Source: Marinobacterium jannaschii DSM 6295 (GTDB lineage: Bacteria > Pseudomonadota > Gammaproteobacteria > Pseudomonadales > Balneatricaceae). Taken from it: a stretch of 64,000 nt of DNA. Every line of letters begins with the position of its first letter. Position 1 is the first letter of the stretch. The notes below the pieces were generated by a model. That model had not been told where the DNA came from. It searched no databases and was given only the letters and a program-made list of their open reading frames with translations. This document shows, piece after piece, positions 17,692 through 26,770 of this stretch. Position numbers and translations under genes: made by a program. Location: contig NZ_JHVJ01000010.1 in NCBI RefSeq assembly GCF_000620085.1, positions 229,171 through 293,170 of the forward strand, given 5' to 3'.

Positions 17692-17739
17692 AACTGAACA
17701 GTTGTCTCCCTTAAAGCTAGTTCAGCTTTTGCCTTAAGG
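17692..17739. promoter_or_regulatory. Cluster of short inverted repeats upstream of the gamma-glutamyl operon
   Basis: Three small palindromic elements lie 33-80 bp before the ligase ATG: AACTGAACAGTT (17692-17703), AAAGCT/AGCTTT with a 5-base gap (17713-17729) and CCTTAAGG (17732-17739). Their density in the only promoter region of the operon suggests operator sites. No regulator gene is adjacent. Confidence 0.35.
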
Positions 17740-17876
17740 TGTGATTGATTTACGACAACCGTGCGACCTGTGCTGTTGGAATGTCGGAAAGGTGAAGTGC
17801 TGCTGATCGTTCAGGGGGCTTTGCTAAGCGGATGGATGCAGAATGTCGGGAGCGGCTGGTGGGATTGGTTGTGCGT

Positions 17877-17901
17877 AAAAAGGCTGCCATCGGGCAGCCT
17901 T
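17877..17901 (-). terminator. Rho-independent terminator after the NYN gene
   Basis: AAGGCTGCC (17880-17888) and GGCAGCCTT (17893-17901) form a 9-bp stem with a 4-base loop. Read on the minus strand it ends in a five-T run, downstream of the NYN-domain gene. It also insulates the ligase operon promoter from upstream transcription. Confidence 0.85.
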
Positions 17902-17943
17902 CAGATGCGGGTTACGGCCTGCCGGAGCAGGCCTGCAGCGGAT

Positions 17944-19227
17944 TCAGGCTTTGCAGCCAAACCACTGCGCCAGCAGTTCAATATCGTCCTGAGACAGGTT
18001 GATCTGCGCGCGGTCGCCGAAGTTAAGTGTTATATCGAGGAAGTTGCGTGCCAGTATCTCCGCTTTTTCCTCGCCATTGCTGCCCAGATAGTGGCCAAAG
18101 GAGGAGTAGCCCCAGAGAATGAAGTTGATCGTCTGGCGGGCGATGACAATATTGTTGTCACGGCACTGGTCCCGTACCGTTTTACTGACCCGGGAGAGGT
18201 TGAAGCCGTTCTGGTTGACCTCATCGGCGATGCTCTGGAAGACAAAACGATAATCATCCGGCAGCAGGTAAGGGGTATCCAGAATCTCATGCAGCTTGGT
18301 CGCCAGCGGTTCCAAAGTCGGGTACATGGTTCTGAAAATACTGCGGGTATCCTCAAACTCACTCTGTACCGGGCTTGGTTTCGGGTGGCGCTGAGGATCG
18401 TAGATCTGGCCGTTCTCAATTTTCAGGCCATCGAGATCGAGGCTCTGGACGAAGCGGGTGAAGTTCTCGTGACCGCACCAGTCCGGGGCCAGTCCCATAT
18501 CGCGAATGGATGTCTGGGTCGCCAGGTTTCCGACCAGCAACGGACCGGCGGCATTTTCCACATGCTCTTTGATCAGTTCGGCGCAGTGCCCGGCAATCTC
18601 GGTAACATCGATCTGGGTGAACAGGTCTTTTAGCTCTTCGATGGTCTCTTCAGCCGCATCCTTGACCGCCGGCGCGGGTTTAGCGCTGGTAATAGCAGGA
18701 TGGATCTGCTGGTTCAGCAGTACCTCATCGAAGAACTGTTCCAGGTTATAGACCTTATCGGCGCAGGAACGGTAGGCCGCAGAGGCGAATCCGGCAATCA
18801 GCAGGCAGGTACGCTTATCGAAGGTACGCAGGCGCTGCAGCATGGGACGGAAATCGGCGTCGGCGGACATGATGATAAACTCATCGTAATCGACGGCATG
18901 GCTGATCAGGTCGACCATATCCAGCACCATATGGATATCGGCGCTGGTTTTCCCCTGGTTGGTCACCGGCGGGCAGTCTATGACATCAAAGCCGGAACGG
19001 GTGAAGTAGGGGGAGTAGTCGCCGAAACACTTGGGGTTCAGGTAGACCTTGCGAACCAGTATCCGGCGGCGGCTGTCAGCTTCTTTACCTGAATATTCAG
19101 GAATGGCCCGCTCCAGCCAGTCGATCAGTTTAGAGGGGTTTTGTGCAAAGTCCTGAGCATAGTCAGAACCCTGGCTCTGCAGGCTGAGAAAGATATTGTC
19201 GAAATCGACAAAAAGGGCGCTTTTCAT
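17944..19227 (-). CDS. NYN (PIN-like) domain protein, putative ribonuclease
   Basis: The 427-aa protein starts with a DUF88/NYN domain: ALFVDFDNIFLSL supplies the first acidic pair, then TSADIHMVLDMVDL and FIIMSADADFRPMLQRLR supply further Asp residues of the metal site. The domain is related to PIN nucleases, and LabA and MARF1 belong to the family. The C-terminal 230 residues contain what may be two helical regulatory modules (about 205-250 and 315-420), possibly OST-HTH-like; I am not certain. It is monocistronic, with its own terminator. RNA cleavage is family-based inference. Confidence 0.82.
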   Translation of the reverse strand: MKSALFVDFDNIFLSLQSQGSDYAQDFAQNPSKLIDWLERAIPEYSGKEADSRRRILVRKVYLNPKCFGDYSPYFTRSGFDVIDCPPVTNQGKTSADIHMVLDMVDLISHAVDYDEFIIMSADADFRPMLQRLRTFDKRTCLLIAGFASAAYRSCADKVYNLEQFFDEVLLNQQIHPAITSAKPAPAVKDAAEETIEELKDLFTQIDVTEIAGHCAELIKEHVENAAGPLLVGNLATQTSIRDMGLAPDWCGHENFTRFVQSLDLDGLKIENGQIYDPQRHPKPSPVQSEFEDTRSIFRTMYPTLEPLATKLHEILDTPYLLPDDYRFVFQSIADEVNQNGFNLSRVSKTVRDQCRDNNIVIARQTINFILWGYSSFGHYLGSNGEEKAEILARNFLDITLNFGDRAQINLSQDDIELLAQWFGCKA

Positions 19228-19677
19228 TCAGTGCCATCCTTAGGAATCATTATCCCTAATTGTTTTGCCATCTGTCCCCTATGAGATTCATACGGGTGGC
19301 GGGAATGGAATTGTCTCTGATCCTTGTCCGCTGATAGATATCAGGATTGAAAACCTGAAAAGATCAGTGGCAATCGTCGATCAGATACAAATGATAAAAT
19401 CCGGGATTTGTAACTGCGTTACTGTAACCAATGTCATTGGCGAATGACTCAGCTAAGCTTCTGATTTTTAAATTATTTACTGATTGATCATTTTTCCTTC
19501 CGGGATCGCTTACCCTCAGCTGCAGGGCTGCCCCGGGCAGTTTCAGGGCCTGATCGCTTTCCCCGTTCATATGAAGTTGGCATAATGCGCCGTTTATTTA
19601 TTCTGAAGGCATTTTGGCAAGGTTCGCCGTTGCTGAAATGTCCGCTTTAAACGCTTACTAACTTCCGGATCACGACA
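19228..19677. other. Gene-free interval between the NYN gene and ybiT
   Basis: This 450-bp, relatively AT-rich region has no convincing coding frame. It carries the promoters of the divergent genes. For ybiT, a CATAAT hexamer at 19581-19586 next to the 10-bp palindrome TTCATATGAA (19566-19575) is the best -10 candidate. I see no RNA gene or terminator. Confidence 0.5.
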
Positions 19678-21267
19678 TTGCTTACAACCGCGAATATCAC
19701 CATGCAATTTGGCGCCAAGCCGCTGTTTGAAAACGTTTCAGTCAAGTTTGGCGAAGGCAATCGCTACGGTCTGATCGGTGCCAACGGTTGTGGCAAGTCC
19801 ACCTTTATGAAGATCCTTGGCGGTGATCTGGAAGCATCGGCGGGCAATGTCTCTAAGGATCCGAATGAGCGGATCGGTAAACTGAAGCAGGACCAGTTCG
19901 CCTACGAAGAGTACAGCGTGATCGACACGGTAATCATGGGTCATGAAGAGCTGTGGAAGATCAAGGCCGAGCGTGATGCGATCTATTCCAATCCGAATAT
20001 GACCGAAGAGGACGGTATCCGCGCCGCCGAGCTGGAAGGTGAGTTTGCCGAGATGGATGGCTACACGGCTGAATCCCGTGCCGGTGAATTGCTGCTGGGC
20101 GTGGGTATTCCGCTGGAGCAGCACTTTGGCCCGATGAGCGAAGTGGCACCGGGCTGGAAACTGCGTGTACTGCTGGCCCAGGTACTGTTCTCCGATCCGG
20201 ATATCATGCTGCTCGACGAGCCGACCAACAACCTGGATATCAATACGATCCGCTGGCTGGAAGGGGTGCTGAACGAACGTAACTGCACCATGATCATCAT
20301 CTCCCATGACCGTCACTTCCTGAACAGCGTCTGCACCCATATGGCAGATCTGGACTACGGTGAGCTGCGGGTATACCCGGGCTCCTACGATGAGTACATG
20401 ACCGCCTCCACCCAGGCCCGTGAACGCCTGCTGTCTGACAATGCCAAGAAAAAGGCTCAGATCGCTGACCTGAAATCCTTTGTAAGCCGCTTCTCCGCCA
20501 ACGCCTCCAAGTCGAAGCAGGCGACCTCCCGTGCCAAGCAGATCGATAAGATCCAGCTGGAAGAGGTGAAGCCTTCCAGTCGTCAGAACCCGTTCATCCG
20601 TTTTGAACAGACCAAAAAGCTGCACCGTCTGGCGCTGGAAGTGGAAGGCGTGGCGAAGTCCTTTGATGAAACGCTGTTCTCCGGCCTCGACCTGATGCTG
20701 GAAGTCGGTGAGCGCGTTGCCGTTATCGGGCCAAACGGCATCGGCAAATCCACCCTGCTGAAATGTCTGGTCGGTGATCTGGAGCCGACGGCAGGTGAGA
20801 TTAAGTGGTCTGAGAACTCAGAGTTTGGCTACTACGCTCAGGATCACGCGGCTGACTTTGAAGAAGATAAGACGCTGCTGGACTGGATGTGGCAGTGGGG
20901 CAAAGAGGACGATGATGAGCAGGTGATCCGCGGTACTCTGGGACGCTTACTGTTCTCGCAGAAAGAGATCAATAAATCGGTCAAAGTGATCTCCGGTGGT
21001 GAACAGGGGCGTATGCTGTTCGGTAAGATGATGCTGCAGCGTCCGAATATCCTGATTATGGATGAGCCGACCAACCACCTGGATATGGAATCGATCGAAT
21101 CTCTTAACCTGGCGCTGGAAAACTATGAGGGCACGCTGATCTTCGTCAGCCATGACCGTGAGTTCGTTTCCTCGCTGGCAACCCGAATCATCGAGCTGAC
21201 TCCGACCGGCATCGTCGACTTCCGTGGCAGCTACGACGACTACCTGCGCAGCCAGGGCGTGAACTGA
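19678..21267 (+). CDS. ybiT: ABC-F family ATPase YbiT
   Basis: ABC-F proteins are soluble twin-ATPase factors that act on the ribosome and have no membrane partner. The 529-aa sequence follows E. coli YbiT nearly throughout, as remembered: [27 protein letters not shown] (Walker A), [13 protein letters not shown] (variant ABC signature), [10 protein letters not shown], a linker with [19 protein letters not shown], then the second Walker A (GPNGIGKST), the [10 protein letters not shown] signature and MDEPTNHLD. The start is TTG at 19678, because homology with YbiT begins exactly there; the next ATG (19699) would lose the first strand. The Shine-Dalgarno is weak. Confidence 0.93.
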   Translation: MLTTANITMQFGAKPLFENVSVKFGEGNRYGLIGANGCGKSTFMKILGGDLEASAGNVSKDPNERIGKLKQDQFAYEEYSVIDTVIMGHEELWKIKAERDAIYSNPNMTEEDGIRAAELEGEFAEMDGYTAESRAGELLLGVGIPLEQHFGPMSEVAPGWKLRVLLAQVLFSDPDIMLLDEPTNNLDINTIRWLEGVLNERNCTMIIISHDRHFLNSVCTHMADLDYGELRVYPGSYDEYMTASTQARERLLSDNAKKKAQIADLKSFVSRFSANASKSKQATSRAKQIDKIQLEEVKPSSRQNPFIRFEQTKKLHRLALEVEGVAKSFDETLFSGLDLMLEVGERVAVIGPNGIGKSTLLKCLVGDLEPTAGEIKWSENSEFGYYAQDHAADFEEDKTLLDWMWQWGKEDDDEQVIRGTLGRLLFSQKEINKSVKVISGGEQGRMLFGKMMLQRPNILIMDEPTNHLDMESIESLNLALENYEGTLIFVSHDREFVSSLATRIIELTPTGIVDFRGSYDDYLRSQGVN

Positions 21268-21291
21268 TCTGCCCCGGACTGACCTGATTTA

Positions 21292-21316
21292 AAAGGGCCT
21301 GAAATCAGGCCCCTTT
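21292..21316 (+). terminator. Terminator-like hairpin after ybiT
   Basis: GGGCCTG (21295-21301), loop AAAT, CAGGCCC (21306-21312), then CTTT. The T tail is short, but the position 28 bp after the ybiT stop suits a terminator. Confidence 0.6.
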
Positions 21317-21367
21317 ATGTTGTACCAAGCAAGCTCACCCGTTGTTGAAATCTGACAGGCCGCACTT

Positions 21368-21892
21368 ATGACCAAGACCCCCGCCGTCAGTATCGGACTG
21401 ACCAACCCGAAAAGCCCGACCAATGTCGGCGCCGTCATGCGTGCCGCCGGCTGTTACCGGGTCGACTCGGTATTCTATACCGGCGAGCGCTATGACCGGG
21501 CCGCTCGCTTCCATACCGATACCAAGAGCGTCAGCCGGGAGATCCCGCTGACCGGCGTTAACTGCCTGCTGGATCAGATCCCCGAAGGGATGCAGGTGGT
21601 CTGTGTCGACCTGATCGAGGGGGCCGTGCCGCTGCCTGAGTTTCAGCATCCGCAACAGGCGATCTACATCTTCGGGCCGGAAGACGGCACCATCAGCCAG
21701 CAGGTCATCGACCGGGCCGATGCCGTGGTTTATGTCCCAACAGTGGGTTGCATGAACCTGGCTGCCAGCGTCAATGTGCTGCTGTATGACCGCCTTGCCA
21801 AGTCCGCTGACTGTGTTGCCGGTGATGAACTGATCCGCCAAAGCCGCGATGCCAATAACAAGGTGCAGGTCCGGGAATCGGGCGGGGCCTGA
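21368..21892 (+). CDS. SpoU/TrmH-family RNA 2'-O-methyltransferase
   Basis: This 174-aa enzyme has the SPOUT knot: NVGAVMRAA near the N-terminus (motif 1), IFGPEDGTIS (motif 2) and VYVPTVGCMNLAASVNVLLYDR (motif 3), which bind S-adenosylmethionine. Family members methylate ribose 2'-OH groups in tRNA or rRNA. There is no N-terminal RNA-binding extension, as in the small TrmL-type members. The target nucleotide is not deducible. Its stop lies 10 bp from the convergent beta-propeller gene. Confidence 0.87.
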   Translation: MTKTPAVSIGLTNPKSPTNVGAVMRAAGCYRVDSVFYTGERYDRAARFHTDTKSVSREIPLTGVNCLLDQIPEGMQVVCVDLIEGAVPLPEFQHPQQAIYIFGPEDGTISQQVIDRADAVVYVPTVGCMNLAASVNVLLYDRLAKSADCVAGDELIRQSRDANNKVQVRESGGA

Positions 21893-21902
21893 ATACCAGG
21901 CC

Positions 21903-22817
21903 TCACTCCTTGTCGGTCTGCCAGGCGACGACCCGGTTATCCATCATCATCGGCGCAAACAGGGTCGTGCCGGATAGGCCGATATCGGCCAGGCCGGCGC
22001 CGGGGGCGATCAGTCTGTGGCGCTCCTTACCCCTTAGGCGGAACAGCTCACCGCTGATCCAGTCGCTGATATAGAGACTGTCCTTCCGCGCGACAATACC
22101 GTCCAGATTACCCAGCTGATAACCGCTGGCTACCGGAGTCAGTGCCTGGTTGTCGATATCCAGCCGATAGAGGCTGCCGGGCGTTTGGGTAGTGAAGTCC
22201 TGCCGCAGCGGAGAGCCCCAGCCCGCCACCAGCATCGCCCCCTTATGCCAGAGTAAGCCATTCGGATGCGGCACCTGTGCCGAGCGGAACCAGCTCTCCA
22301 GCCGGTCTTGCCGAATCCGATAGATCGCGCCGCCAAGCAGGTCGGACACGTAGACGGTGCCATCCGGGGAGGCGGTGATATCATTCAGCATCTGGGCATC
22401 AGGCGCTGTGAGCTGGCGGATAACCTTGCCGCTGGCAATATCCACGATATGCACCCGCTGCATATCGGCGATATAGAGTTGCCCGTTTACGATCGCCATC
22501 CCCTTGGGCGCATCCAGCCCCTCTATCCAGTACTGTTCCGTCAGCTCTCCATCCACCGTAGCCCGGCTGATATAGCCCTTGCCATTCAGCTCGATGGGAT
22601 TGCCGTTGATGTTGCTGATATAGATCACCTGACCGGCCGGACCTGCCACTACCGATTCGGGTTGATGCAGGTTATCGATCTGCCACAGCTTCTCGGCTGC
22701 CAGCGCTGTGGCCGCGTTCAGCATCAGTGCTCCGCCGAGCATCAGGTTTCTAAGTTTTGGCAGATTGAGTTTTGACAGAGAGGGATGCGGTAAGCCGTTT
22801 GTAAGCGAGGTATACAT
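21903..22817 (-). CDS. Secreted SMP-30/NHL-like beta-propeller protein
   Basis: The 304-aa precursor has a signal peptide (hydrophobic stretch LMLGGALMLNAATALA, likely cleavage before AEKLW) and a six-bladed propeller of SMP-30/gluconolactonase or NHL type. Repeated units include GMAIVNGQLYIADM, NDITASPDGTVYVSD, NGLLWHKGAMLVAGW and DGIVARKDSLYISDW. Family members are lactonases or ligand-binding proteins. The metal-binding residues cannot be judged by eye. It is divergent from an HTH regulator. Confidence 0.75.
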   Translation of the reverse strand: MYTSLTNGLPHPSLSKLNLPKLRNLMLGGALMLNAATALAAEKLWQIDNLHQPESVVAGPAGQVIYISNINGNPIELNGKGYISRATVDGELTEQYWIEGLDAPKGMAIVNGQLYIADMQRVHIVDIASGKVIRQLTAPDAQMLNDITASPDGTVYVSDLLGGAIYRIRQDRLESWFRSAQVPHPNGLLWHKGAMLVAGWGSPLRQDFTTQTPGSLYRLDIDNQALTPVASGYQLGNLDGIVARKDSLYISDWISGELFRLRGKERHRLIAPGAGLADIGLSGTTLFAPMMMDNRVVAWQTDKE

Positions 22818-22930
22818 GGGAAACTCCTTTCGTTAATTCAGGAGTAGGGTATTATTTTGATTCTTACGGGCAATTAATTTCAATTCAGGGATCATATATT
22901 GATACCCTGTTGGTGGGGAGGGATCAGGGG

Positions 22931-23701
22931 ATGGAAGGGCAGCGACAGCGTTCGGGCTTGTTTTCGGTGCTGAAACGGGTACTGAAGGCACAGGGAATTC
23001 AGTATCGCCAGCTGGCGGATATGATGGGGGTCTCGGAACCTACCGTTAAGCGGATCTTTCAGGATCAGGACTGTAAGCTGAGTCGCCTGATGGAAATATG
23101 TGAGCTGATTGGTCTGAGTATTACAGAACTGGTGGAGCTGGATCGTGCGGCGATGGCCGAGGTATCGGAGCTACCCCTATCCACCGAGAAGAAGCTGGCG
23201 TCCGACCCGGCGTTGACCGCTTACTTCATGCTGCTGATGACCCGCTTTACTCCGCAGGAGATCGCCTATCACAATCAGCTTGATGCCACAGATGGCTACC
23301 GCTACCTGCGTGAACTGGAAAAGCTGGAACTGATCCGGCTGGGGCGTAATGACCAGGTGCATTTCCTGGTATCCCGGCCCCTGCGCTGGCGGATAGGCGG
23401 ACCTTTGCATCAGATGCTGGTGCAGGTGAACCAGCGCTTTGTCGGCGAGGTACTGGACCGTCACCCGCGCCAGACATCACCTTTCTATTCCACTAGTCGC
23501 CTGCTTAGTCCCCAGAGTATTACCCGCCTGCAGGAAGAGGTGGATAGCCTCTATCAGAGCTTCCAGAAGCAGGCGACGCTGGACCAGCTCTACTATCCGC
23601 TGGAACAACTGCAGCCGTTCAAGCTGGTGACGACGATGGCACCCTTCGATGTACGGCGCTATTTCTCGGTGCCGCCATTTGATCAGCGATCGCGGTCATA
23701 G
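22931..23701 (+). CDS. XRE/Cro-type helix-turn-helix regulator with unusual C-terminal domain
   Basis: The 256-aa protein begins with a Cro/C1 helix-turn-helix at about residues 10-70 (IQYRQLADMMGVSEPTVKRIF) and continues with a roughly 180-residue region including a winged-helix-like stretch (MTRFTPQEIAYHNQLDATDGYRYLRELEKLELI). The ligand or partner is unknown. GGGGAGGG at 22915-22922 selects the ATG at 22931 over the TTG at 22910. It is divergent from the propeller gene, its most likely target. Its 3' end overlaps the convergent sutR-like gene by 19 bp. Confidence 0.78.
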   Translation: MEGQRQRSGLFSVLKRVLKAQGIQYRQLADMMGVSEPTVKRIFQDQDCKLSRLMEICELIGLSITELVELDRAAMAEVSELPLSTEKKLASDPALTAYFMLLMTRFTPQEIAYHNQLDATDGYRYLRELEKLELIRLGRNDQVHFLVSRPLRWRIGGPLHQMLVQVNQRFVGEVLDRHPRQTSPFYSTSRLLSPQSITRLQEEVDSLYQSFQKQATLDQLYYPLEQLQPFKLVTTMAPFDVRRYFSVPPFDQRSRS

Positions 23702-24249
23702 TGGATCACATCATGAATTACCGCCGGCTCAGAATGCAGATTGCGGTAGCCGTGGGGTTTATCACCGGCAAAGCGCACTGCGGCACCTTTCTCCAGCGTG
23801 ATCCATGCGCCATCGATCAGCAGCTCCATAACACCGCTGATAACCACGACGTGCTCCGTCACTCCCGGCTCATGGGGTTCTGAATAGCGCTCATAGCCTG
23901 GTAGCAGGGTCAGCTCAAACATCTCAAAGCCAAAGCGATCGTCGTGGGGAAACAGCGGCGCGACCAGCATCTGGTCAGGAGAAGGCTGGCTGCGCAGGGC
24001 GGTCGCACTGCGGATAACCGTTTCCTGTGCCCTATCCGGGGCAATCTCCAGAAAACTGGAGAGGGAGGTGTTAAAACCGCCGGCAATCTTCCAGAGGGTA
24101 GCGATGGTCGGACTCGACTCGCCACGTTCGATCTGGCCCAGCATCGCCTTACTGACGCCGGTTTCCTTTGCGGTTCTGTCCAGGCTCCAGCCCTGTTCGG
24201 CACGGAGTGATTTCAATGTCTTGGCAATCTGCTGGTTAGGTTCCTGCAT
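23683..24249 (-). CDS. sutR: XRE-cupin transcriptional regulator (SutR/YdcN-like)
   Basis: The 188-aa regulator has an N-terminal helix-turn-helix (AKTLKSLRAEQGWSLDRTAKETGVSKAMLGQIERGESSPTIATL) and a C-terminal cupin barrel (EPHEPGVTEHVVVISG ... VRFAGDKPHGYRN). In E. coli, ydcN (sutR) is divergent from ydcO, which encodes a BenE-type transporter. The same pair occurs here, with two related palindromes between the genes. The symbol rests on that synteny and the domain pair. It probably represses its own gene and the transporter (inference). Confidence 0.8.
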   Translation of the reverse strand: MQEPNQQIAKTLKSLRAEQGWSLDRTAKETGVSKAMLGQIERGESSPTIATLWKIAGGFNTSLSSFLEIAPDRAQETVIRSATALRSQPSPDQMLVAPLFPHDDRFGFEMFELTLLPGYERYSEPHEPGVTEHVVVISGVMELLIDGAWITLEKGAAVRFAGDKPHGYRNLHSEPAVIHDVIHYDRDR

Positions 24250-24292
24250 CTATAACTCTCGATCCGTTGTCCAGGCAGCAAAAAAAACATTT

Positions 24293-24308
24293 GTGCGTTA
24301 TAACGTCC
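24293..24308. promoter_or_regulatory. Operator-like palindrome 1 in the sutR-benE intergenic region
   Basis: GTGCGTTATAACGTCC has a perfect 10-bp core, CGTTATAACG. It is related to the second site centred 38 bp away, with the shared pattern GTGCGYTATARCGYMC. It lies 44 bp before the regulator's ATG. Confidence 0.6.
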
Positions 24309-24330
24309 AAATGCTATCTTGAGGTTGCTT

Positions 24331-24346
24331 GTGCGCTATAGCGCAC
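24331..24346. promoter_or_regulatory. Operator-like palindrome 2 in the sutR-benE intergenic region
   Basis: GTGCGCTATAGCGCAC is a perfect 16-bp palindrome, 71 bp before the transporter ATG. Together with the first site it is the most likely binding target of the divergent XRE-cupin regulator. Confidence 0.7.
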
Positions 24347-24416
24347 GCTTAGTTATCTGAATTCAGTCCGCTAGTTTAACCTACTTTTGCCGCCTGCCTG
24401 GTGCTGGGAGAGTGAG

Positions 24417-25610
24417 ATGAAGAAACTGCTGAACCTTTCCTGCCTGTCGGCAGGCTTCGTCGCCGTGCTGGTGGGGTACACCAGTTCGGCAGTGATTGTG
24501 TTTCAGGCCGCGGCTGCGGCCGGAGCCAGCGAGGCGCAGATCAGTTCCTGGTTGTGGGCACTGGGTATCGGTATGGGCCTGAGCAGTATCGGCCTGTCAC
24601 TGCGCTATGGCTCGCCGGTGCTGACCGCCTGGTCGACACCGGGGGCGGCCTTGCTGGTGACCGGATTGTCCGGTGTGTCGATCAATGAGGCGATTGGGGT
24701 CTTTATCTTCAGTTCGCTGCTGATCACCTTCTGTGGCCTGACGGGCTGGTTCGAGAAGCTGATGCAGTGGGTGCCCGGTTCGCTGGCCGCTGCGATGCTG
24801 GCGGGGGTGTTGTTTGCCTTTGGCCTGAACCTGTTTCAGTCCCTGCAGAGCCAGCTGCTGATGGTGTCGCTGATGTTGCTGGTCTACCTGCTGGCGCGGC
24901 AGATAGTGCCACGTTATGTGATTCCTCTGGCGCTGGTTGCCGGTATCGGGGTCGTGGCTTCGCAGGGGCAGCTACAGCTAGGAGGTGTGCAGTGGCAGCT
25001 GGCAAGCCCGGTATTGGTGTCGCCGGAGTTTTCCCTGTCGGCACTGATCGGCGTCGGAATCCCGCTGTTTATTGTCACCATGGCCTCCCAGAATGTGCCG
25101 GGGCTGGCGGTGCTGCGTGCCAACGGCTATCAGGTTCCGGCCTCGCCACTGATCAGCTGGACCGGCCTGACCGGGGTGCTGCTGGCACCTTTTGGCGGCT
25201 TTTCCTTTAATCTGGCGGCAATCACGGCGGCGATCTGTATGGGGCGCGAAGCGGATCCCGACCCGGCACGGCGCTACCTCGCGTCGGTCTGGGCCGGTAT
25301 CTTCTACCTGATTACCGGGCTGTTCGGCGCCACTGTGGTGGCCGTATTCAGTGCCTTTCCGGCTGAGCTGGTGATGGCTATCGCCGGGCTGGCGCTGCTG
25401 GGCACCATCGGCAACAGTCTGGCTTCAGCCCTGTCCGAACTTGAGAACCGTGAAGCGGCACTGATCACCTTTCTGGTCACCGCTTCAGGTATCTCGCTGC
25501 TTGGGGTTGGCAGTGCATTCTGGGGACTGCTGTTGGGCCTGATCGCCTATCACCTTAAGGCGCGGCCCAGCACCACCCTTGCCGGTAAAACGAACCAGGC
25601 GTCGGGCTGA
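24417..25610 (+). CDS. BenE-family (benzoate/H+ symporter-like) membrane transporter, YdcO-like
   Basis: This 397-aa polytopic membrane protein has roughly 11-12 hydrophobic segments. It shows BenE-family hallmarks: an N-terminal GFVAVLVGYTSSAVIVFQAAAAAGAS segment, TAWSTPGAALLV, and the FGGFSFNLAAITAAICMGREADPD region. E. coli YdcO is the closest described relative by context. The transported substrate is unknown for YdcO; benzoate applies to true BenE. The ATG at 24417 has GGGAG at 24406-24410. Confidence 0.85.
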   Translation: MKKLLNLSCLSAGFVAVLVGYTSSAVIVFQAAAAAGASEAQISSWLWALGIGMGLSSIGLSLRYGSPVLTAWSTPGAALLVTGLSGVSINEAIGVFIFSSLLITFCGLTGWFEKLMQWVPGSLAAAMLAGVLFAFGLNLFQSLQSQLLMVSLMLLVYLLARQIVPRYVIPLALVAGIGVVASQGQLQLGGVQWQLASPVLVSPEFSLSALIGVGIPLFIVTMASQNVPGLAVLRANGYQVPASPLISWTGLTGVLLAPFGGFSFNLAAITAAICMGREADPDPARRYLASVWAGIFYLITGLFGATVVAVFSAFPAELVMAIAGLALLGTIGNSLASALSELENREAALITFLVTASGISLLGVGSAFWGLLLGLIAYHLKARPSTTLAGKTNQASG

Positions 25611-25662
25611 GGGCAAGTCCCTGCAGCGGCCTTCGACAGTGGCCCGGCCTGCAGTCGAGGCC

Positions 25663-25935
25663 TTACTCCAGCTCAACAAACTCCAGTGCAATTCCGCTGC
25701 TCTCTACCCGTATCACCCGCATGGTGAGTGACGGCAAGCTGTTGTCCCAGCTGGAACCGATGATCTCGGCTTCCAGTAGCATACCGGTAGAGAAATCGGA
25801 GGCGGTGATCTGGTGCACGAAGACACCACTGTCTGACATGTTCAGTACTTTTCCGCTCAGGCGACCAAAGTGATGATTCCAGAGCAGGATGTGATAAGCG
25901 GGTATAAAGCGCGGGTGTAGTCTGCGTTCTTCCAT
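25663..25935 (-). CDS. PilZ-domain cyclic-di-GMP binding protein
   Basis: The 90-aa protein is a stand-alone PilZ domain. The N-terminal arginine motif (MEERRLHPRF) and the following D/N-x-S-x-x-G motif (LNMSDSGVFV) form the cyclic-di-GMP site. The canonical Asp of the second motif is Asn here, which is tolerated in some members. The ATG at 25935 follows GGGGAC. It has no operon partner, so the process it controls is unknown. Confidence 0.8.
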   Translation of the reverse strand: MEERRLHPRFIPAYHILLWNHHFGRLSGKVLNMSDSGVFVHQITASDFSTGMLLEAEIIGSSWDNSLPSLTMRVIRVESSGIALEFVELE

Positions 25936-26173
25936 TGCTGTCCCCATCGGCACTGCCGTGTGGTGGCGCAGGGATAAGCGGTAAGAGGTTTCCCTGTGCC
26001 TCTTTTTTAACGGGTACTACATTGGCGGTAAAACGTTCGCTTCCGGAACGTCCTGAGAAGATCAGTATAGGTAACAGGGCCGGTTATTGAATGCGGTCTC
26101 ACTAAGTATGAAGAAAAATCCGGTTTCACGCAGATGCAAAACGAGGCGGGGAGAACGGGACTGCCGCTGCGGG

Positions 26174-26770
26174 CTACAGCACAAGTGCCCGGTCGGCGAG
26201 GCGGGTCACATCTTCCTGCTGATGGGTGACCAGTAACAGGGTCTTGTCAGACTGGCGGGCGATGGCTGCCACCCAGTCGCTGGCGATGCCCCGGGTCTGC
26301 TGATCCAGTTCGGCAAAGGGTTCATCCAGCAGTACGATCGGTTCTGGCCGCAGCAGGGTACGGATGATAGCGATGCGCTGGCGCTGGCCTCCCGACAGGG
26401 TGGCGGGTTTCTTATGCAGCAGGTCGGATACGCCCAGGCTGCTGGCGGCATCTTCAATCGCCCGCAAGGGGGGCGGGCCATCAAAGCCCAGCTTCAGGTT
26501 ATCCAGCGCGCTGATATGTTCAAACAGGTTATTGTCCTGAAACAGCATCGAGACAGGGCGTTGCTCCGGGGGACGTGTCAGCAGGTCCTGGCCCTGCCAT
26601 CTCAGGCTGCCTCCGGTCGGTGTCACGAAACCGGCAATCACCCCCAGCAGGGTGGATTTACCGACTCCGCTGCAGCCTTGTATCGCCAGGATTTCACCGG
26701 CTTCAACCTGTACCTGGTAGCGCAGAGTCTGCTGGTCACGCTTTACTGTTAGCTGATCGATTTCAAGCAT
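26174..26770 (-). CDS. thiQ: Thiamine ABC transporter ATP-binding protein
   Basis: This 198-aa ATPase energises thiamine/TPP import. Walker A (GCSGVGKSTLL), Q-loop (MLFQDNNLFEHISALDN), signature (LSGGQRQRIAIIRTLL) and Walker B (IVLLDEPFAELD) are present. The short length and the NNLFEHISALDNLKLG segment are typical of ThiQ. It overlaps thiP by 8 bp and is the last gene of the thiBPQ operon. Confidence 0.93.
   Translation of the reverse strand: MLEIDQLTVKRDQQTLRYQVQVEAGEILAIQGCSGVGKSTLLGVIAGFVTPTGGSLRWQGQDLLTRPPEQRPVSMLFQDNNLFEHISALDNLKLGFDGPPPLRAIEDAASSLGVSDLLHKKPATLSGGQRQRIAIIRTLLRPEPIVLLDEPFAELDQQTRGIASDWVAAIARQSDKTLLLVTHQQEDVTRLADRALVL

Noticed and set aside
22846..22906. GGGTAT/ATACCC inverted motifs between the propeller gene and the HTH gene
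   Set aside because: The arms are only 6 bp and about 50 bp apart in an AT-rich region, too weak to call an operator.
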